Below are positions 63,289 to 64,000 of a stretch of DNA of 64,000 bases, in pieces. Below the pieces are notes generated by a model. It made no database searches. It was not told the DNA's origin and saw nothing but the letters and a program-made list of their open reading frames with translations. The stretch spans positions 1 through 64,000 of the forward strand of contig NZ_AXVR01000023.1 of the NCBI RefSeq assembly GCF_000484695.1. Reading direction: 5' to 3'. Source of the stretch: Salinispora cortesiana (GTDB lineage Bacteria; Actinomycetota; Actinomycetes; Mycobacteriales; Micromonosporaceae). Position 1 is the stretch's first letter. Each line of letters begins with the position of its first letter. The position numbers were made by a program, and so were the translations under genes.

Positions 63289-64000
63289 GCGCATACGCCG
63301 CACTCTCCCGAGCCGTCTACAAGGCGGCCGTCCGGGACGCCACGACGGTCTTCTTCACCTTCGCCTTTCCCCTGATCTTCCTGGTCATCTTCGCGCTGAT
63401 CTTTCGGAACCAGGAGGTCGCCGACACCGGCCGCGGATACGTCGACTACATCGCCCCGGGCGTGCTCTCCTGGGGCCTGGCCAACGCGGCCCTCTTCGGC
63501 GTGGCCTTCACCCTGATGCAGTGGCGCAACGATGACCTGCTGCGCATCATCCGGCTCTCCCCAACCAGCATCTGGTCGGTGATCGGCTCCCGCTACGTGG
63601 TCGCGCTGGGCATCGGGGCGGCGCAGTGTGTGCTCTTCGTCGGCGTCGCCATGCTGCCGGTCTTCGGCATGCGCCCGGACCCGACGTGGCCGCTCGCTAT
63701 CCCGATCATGCTGCTCGCGGTGACCGCCTTCCTCGCCCTCGGCCTGATCGTCGGATCCGCGGCCAACACCCCGGAGGCGGTCGCCGCGATCGCCAACTGC
63801 GTCGTGGTGCCGATGGCCTTCCTCTCTGGCTCGTTCTACCCCCTCGAACTGATGCCGACCTGGCTACAGGAGGTCTCCCGGATACTGCCGATGCGCTATG
63901 TCAACGACGGCCTCACGTACGCCTTCACCGGCTTCGGCACCATGGCCGACTATCTGATCTCGTGCGCCGCACTGGTCGTCTTCACCGCCGTGTTCGCGGT
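63285..64000 (+). CDS. ABC-2 type permease, C-terminus outside window
   Basis: ATG 63285 overlaps the ATPase stop (ATGA). 238 residues are visible, with five or six membrane helices: TFAFPLIFLVIFALIF, WGLANAALFGVAFTLM, GIGAAQCVLFVGVAMLPVFG, LLAVTAFLALGLIVGSAAN and VVVPMAFLSGSFYPLELMP. The LSGSFYPLELMPTWLQEVS segment is the ABC-2 signature loop. The frame runs off the right edge; a full protein would need about 20-30 more residues. Together with the ATPase it forms a DrrAB-type exporter for the RiPP operon. Confidence 0.92.
   Translation, partial: MSAYAALSRAVYKAAVRDATTVFFTFAFPLIFLVIFALIFRNQEVADTGRGYVDYIAPGVLSWGLANAALFGVAFTLMQWRNDDLLRIIRLSPTSIWSVIGSRYVVALGIGAAQCVLFVGVAMLPVFGMRPDPTWPLAIPIMLLAVTAFLALGLIVGSAANTPEAVAAIANCVVVPMAFLSGSFYPLELMPTWLQEVSRILPMRYVNDGLTYAFTGFGTMADYLISCAALVVFTAVFA

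Overview
The window is high-GC DNA with strong G/C preference at third codon positions. Its gene content (XRE/DUF397 pair, SARP/AfsR regulator, ECF sigma factor with a DGPF-domain partner, IdeR-type iron boxes) points to a filamentous actinobacterium. A member of the Micromonosporaceae is my best guess, but that is inference. No ribosomal RNA, tRNA, CRISPR array or complete insertion sequence was seen.

Left part (1-16.4 kb) is mixed accessory and metabolic DNA with many decayed genes. It holds the 5' part of a peptide-type solute-binding protein, an FtsX permease remnant, a methyltransferase, a decayed and an intact NUDIX gene, four small overlapping minus-strand genes, and an XRE-DUF397 regulatory pair with a palindromic operator. 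It continues with a secreted GH3/CBM11 glucosidase under a CebR-like operator, a family 7 alginate lyase with two frameshifts, and an orphan Phd antitoxin remnant. It ends with an iron-regulated block (two MFS exporters and a siderophore-interacting reductase, divergent from a siderophore N-acyltransferase) that shares tandem iron boxes.

Middle part (16.5-35.2 kb) holds oxidoreductases and tailoring genes: a leaderless solute-binding protein, a zinc alcohol dehydrogenase, three berberine-bridge-type flavoproteins, an SDR, an ECF42-like sigma factor with a DGPF protein and RibD/DHFR-like gene, an MFS pump, two methyltransferases, an OafA-type acyltransferase and a P450.

35.5-48 kb is a striking cassette. 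An SgcC4-like MIO tyrosine aminomutase, a free condensation enzyme (SgcC5-like), a free carrier protein (SgcC2-like), an HpaB-type hydroxylase very like SgcC, and a free adenylation enzyme (SgcC1-like) together form the beta-tyrosine arm known from chromoprotein enediynes such as C-1027. Interspersed are two group-D flavin monooxygenase-like proteins, a phytanoyl-CoA-dioxygenase-like enzyme, another flavoprotein oxygenase and an SgcJ/EcaC-like protein. No enediyne PKS is present in the window.

48-64 kb carries a LuxR-type regulator and a divergent SARP-NTPase regulator. The latter heads a tightly coupled operon: an E1-like leader-binding protein, a YcaO cyclodehydratase, a tandem SagB-type dehydrogenase, split LanB-type dehydratase proteins, an M50 membrane protease with an N-terminal PqqD/RRE-like region, and an ABC exporter cut by the window end. 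This is an azole/dehydroamino-acid RiPP (goadsporin- or thiopeptide-like) pathway. I could not find its precursor peptide. The direct adjacency of a carrier-bound beta-tyrosine pathway and an azole RiPP operon is the most interesting feature: either two adjacent clusters or one hybrid system in which an aminoacyl group is joined to a peptide or small acceptor.
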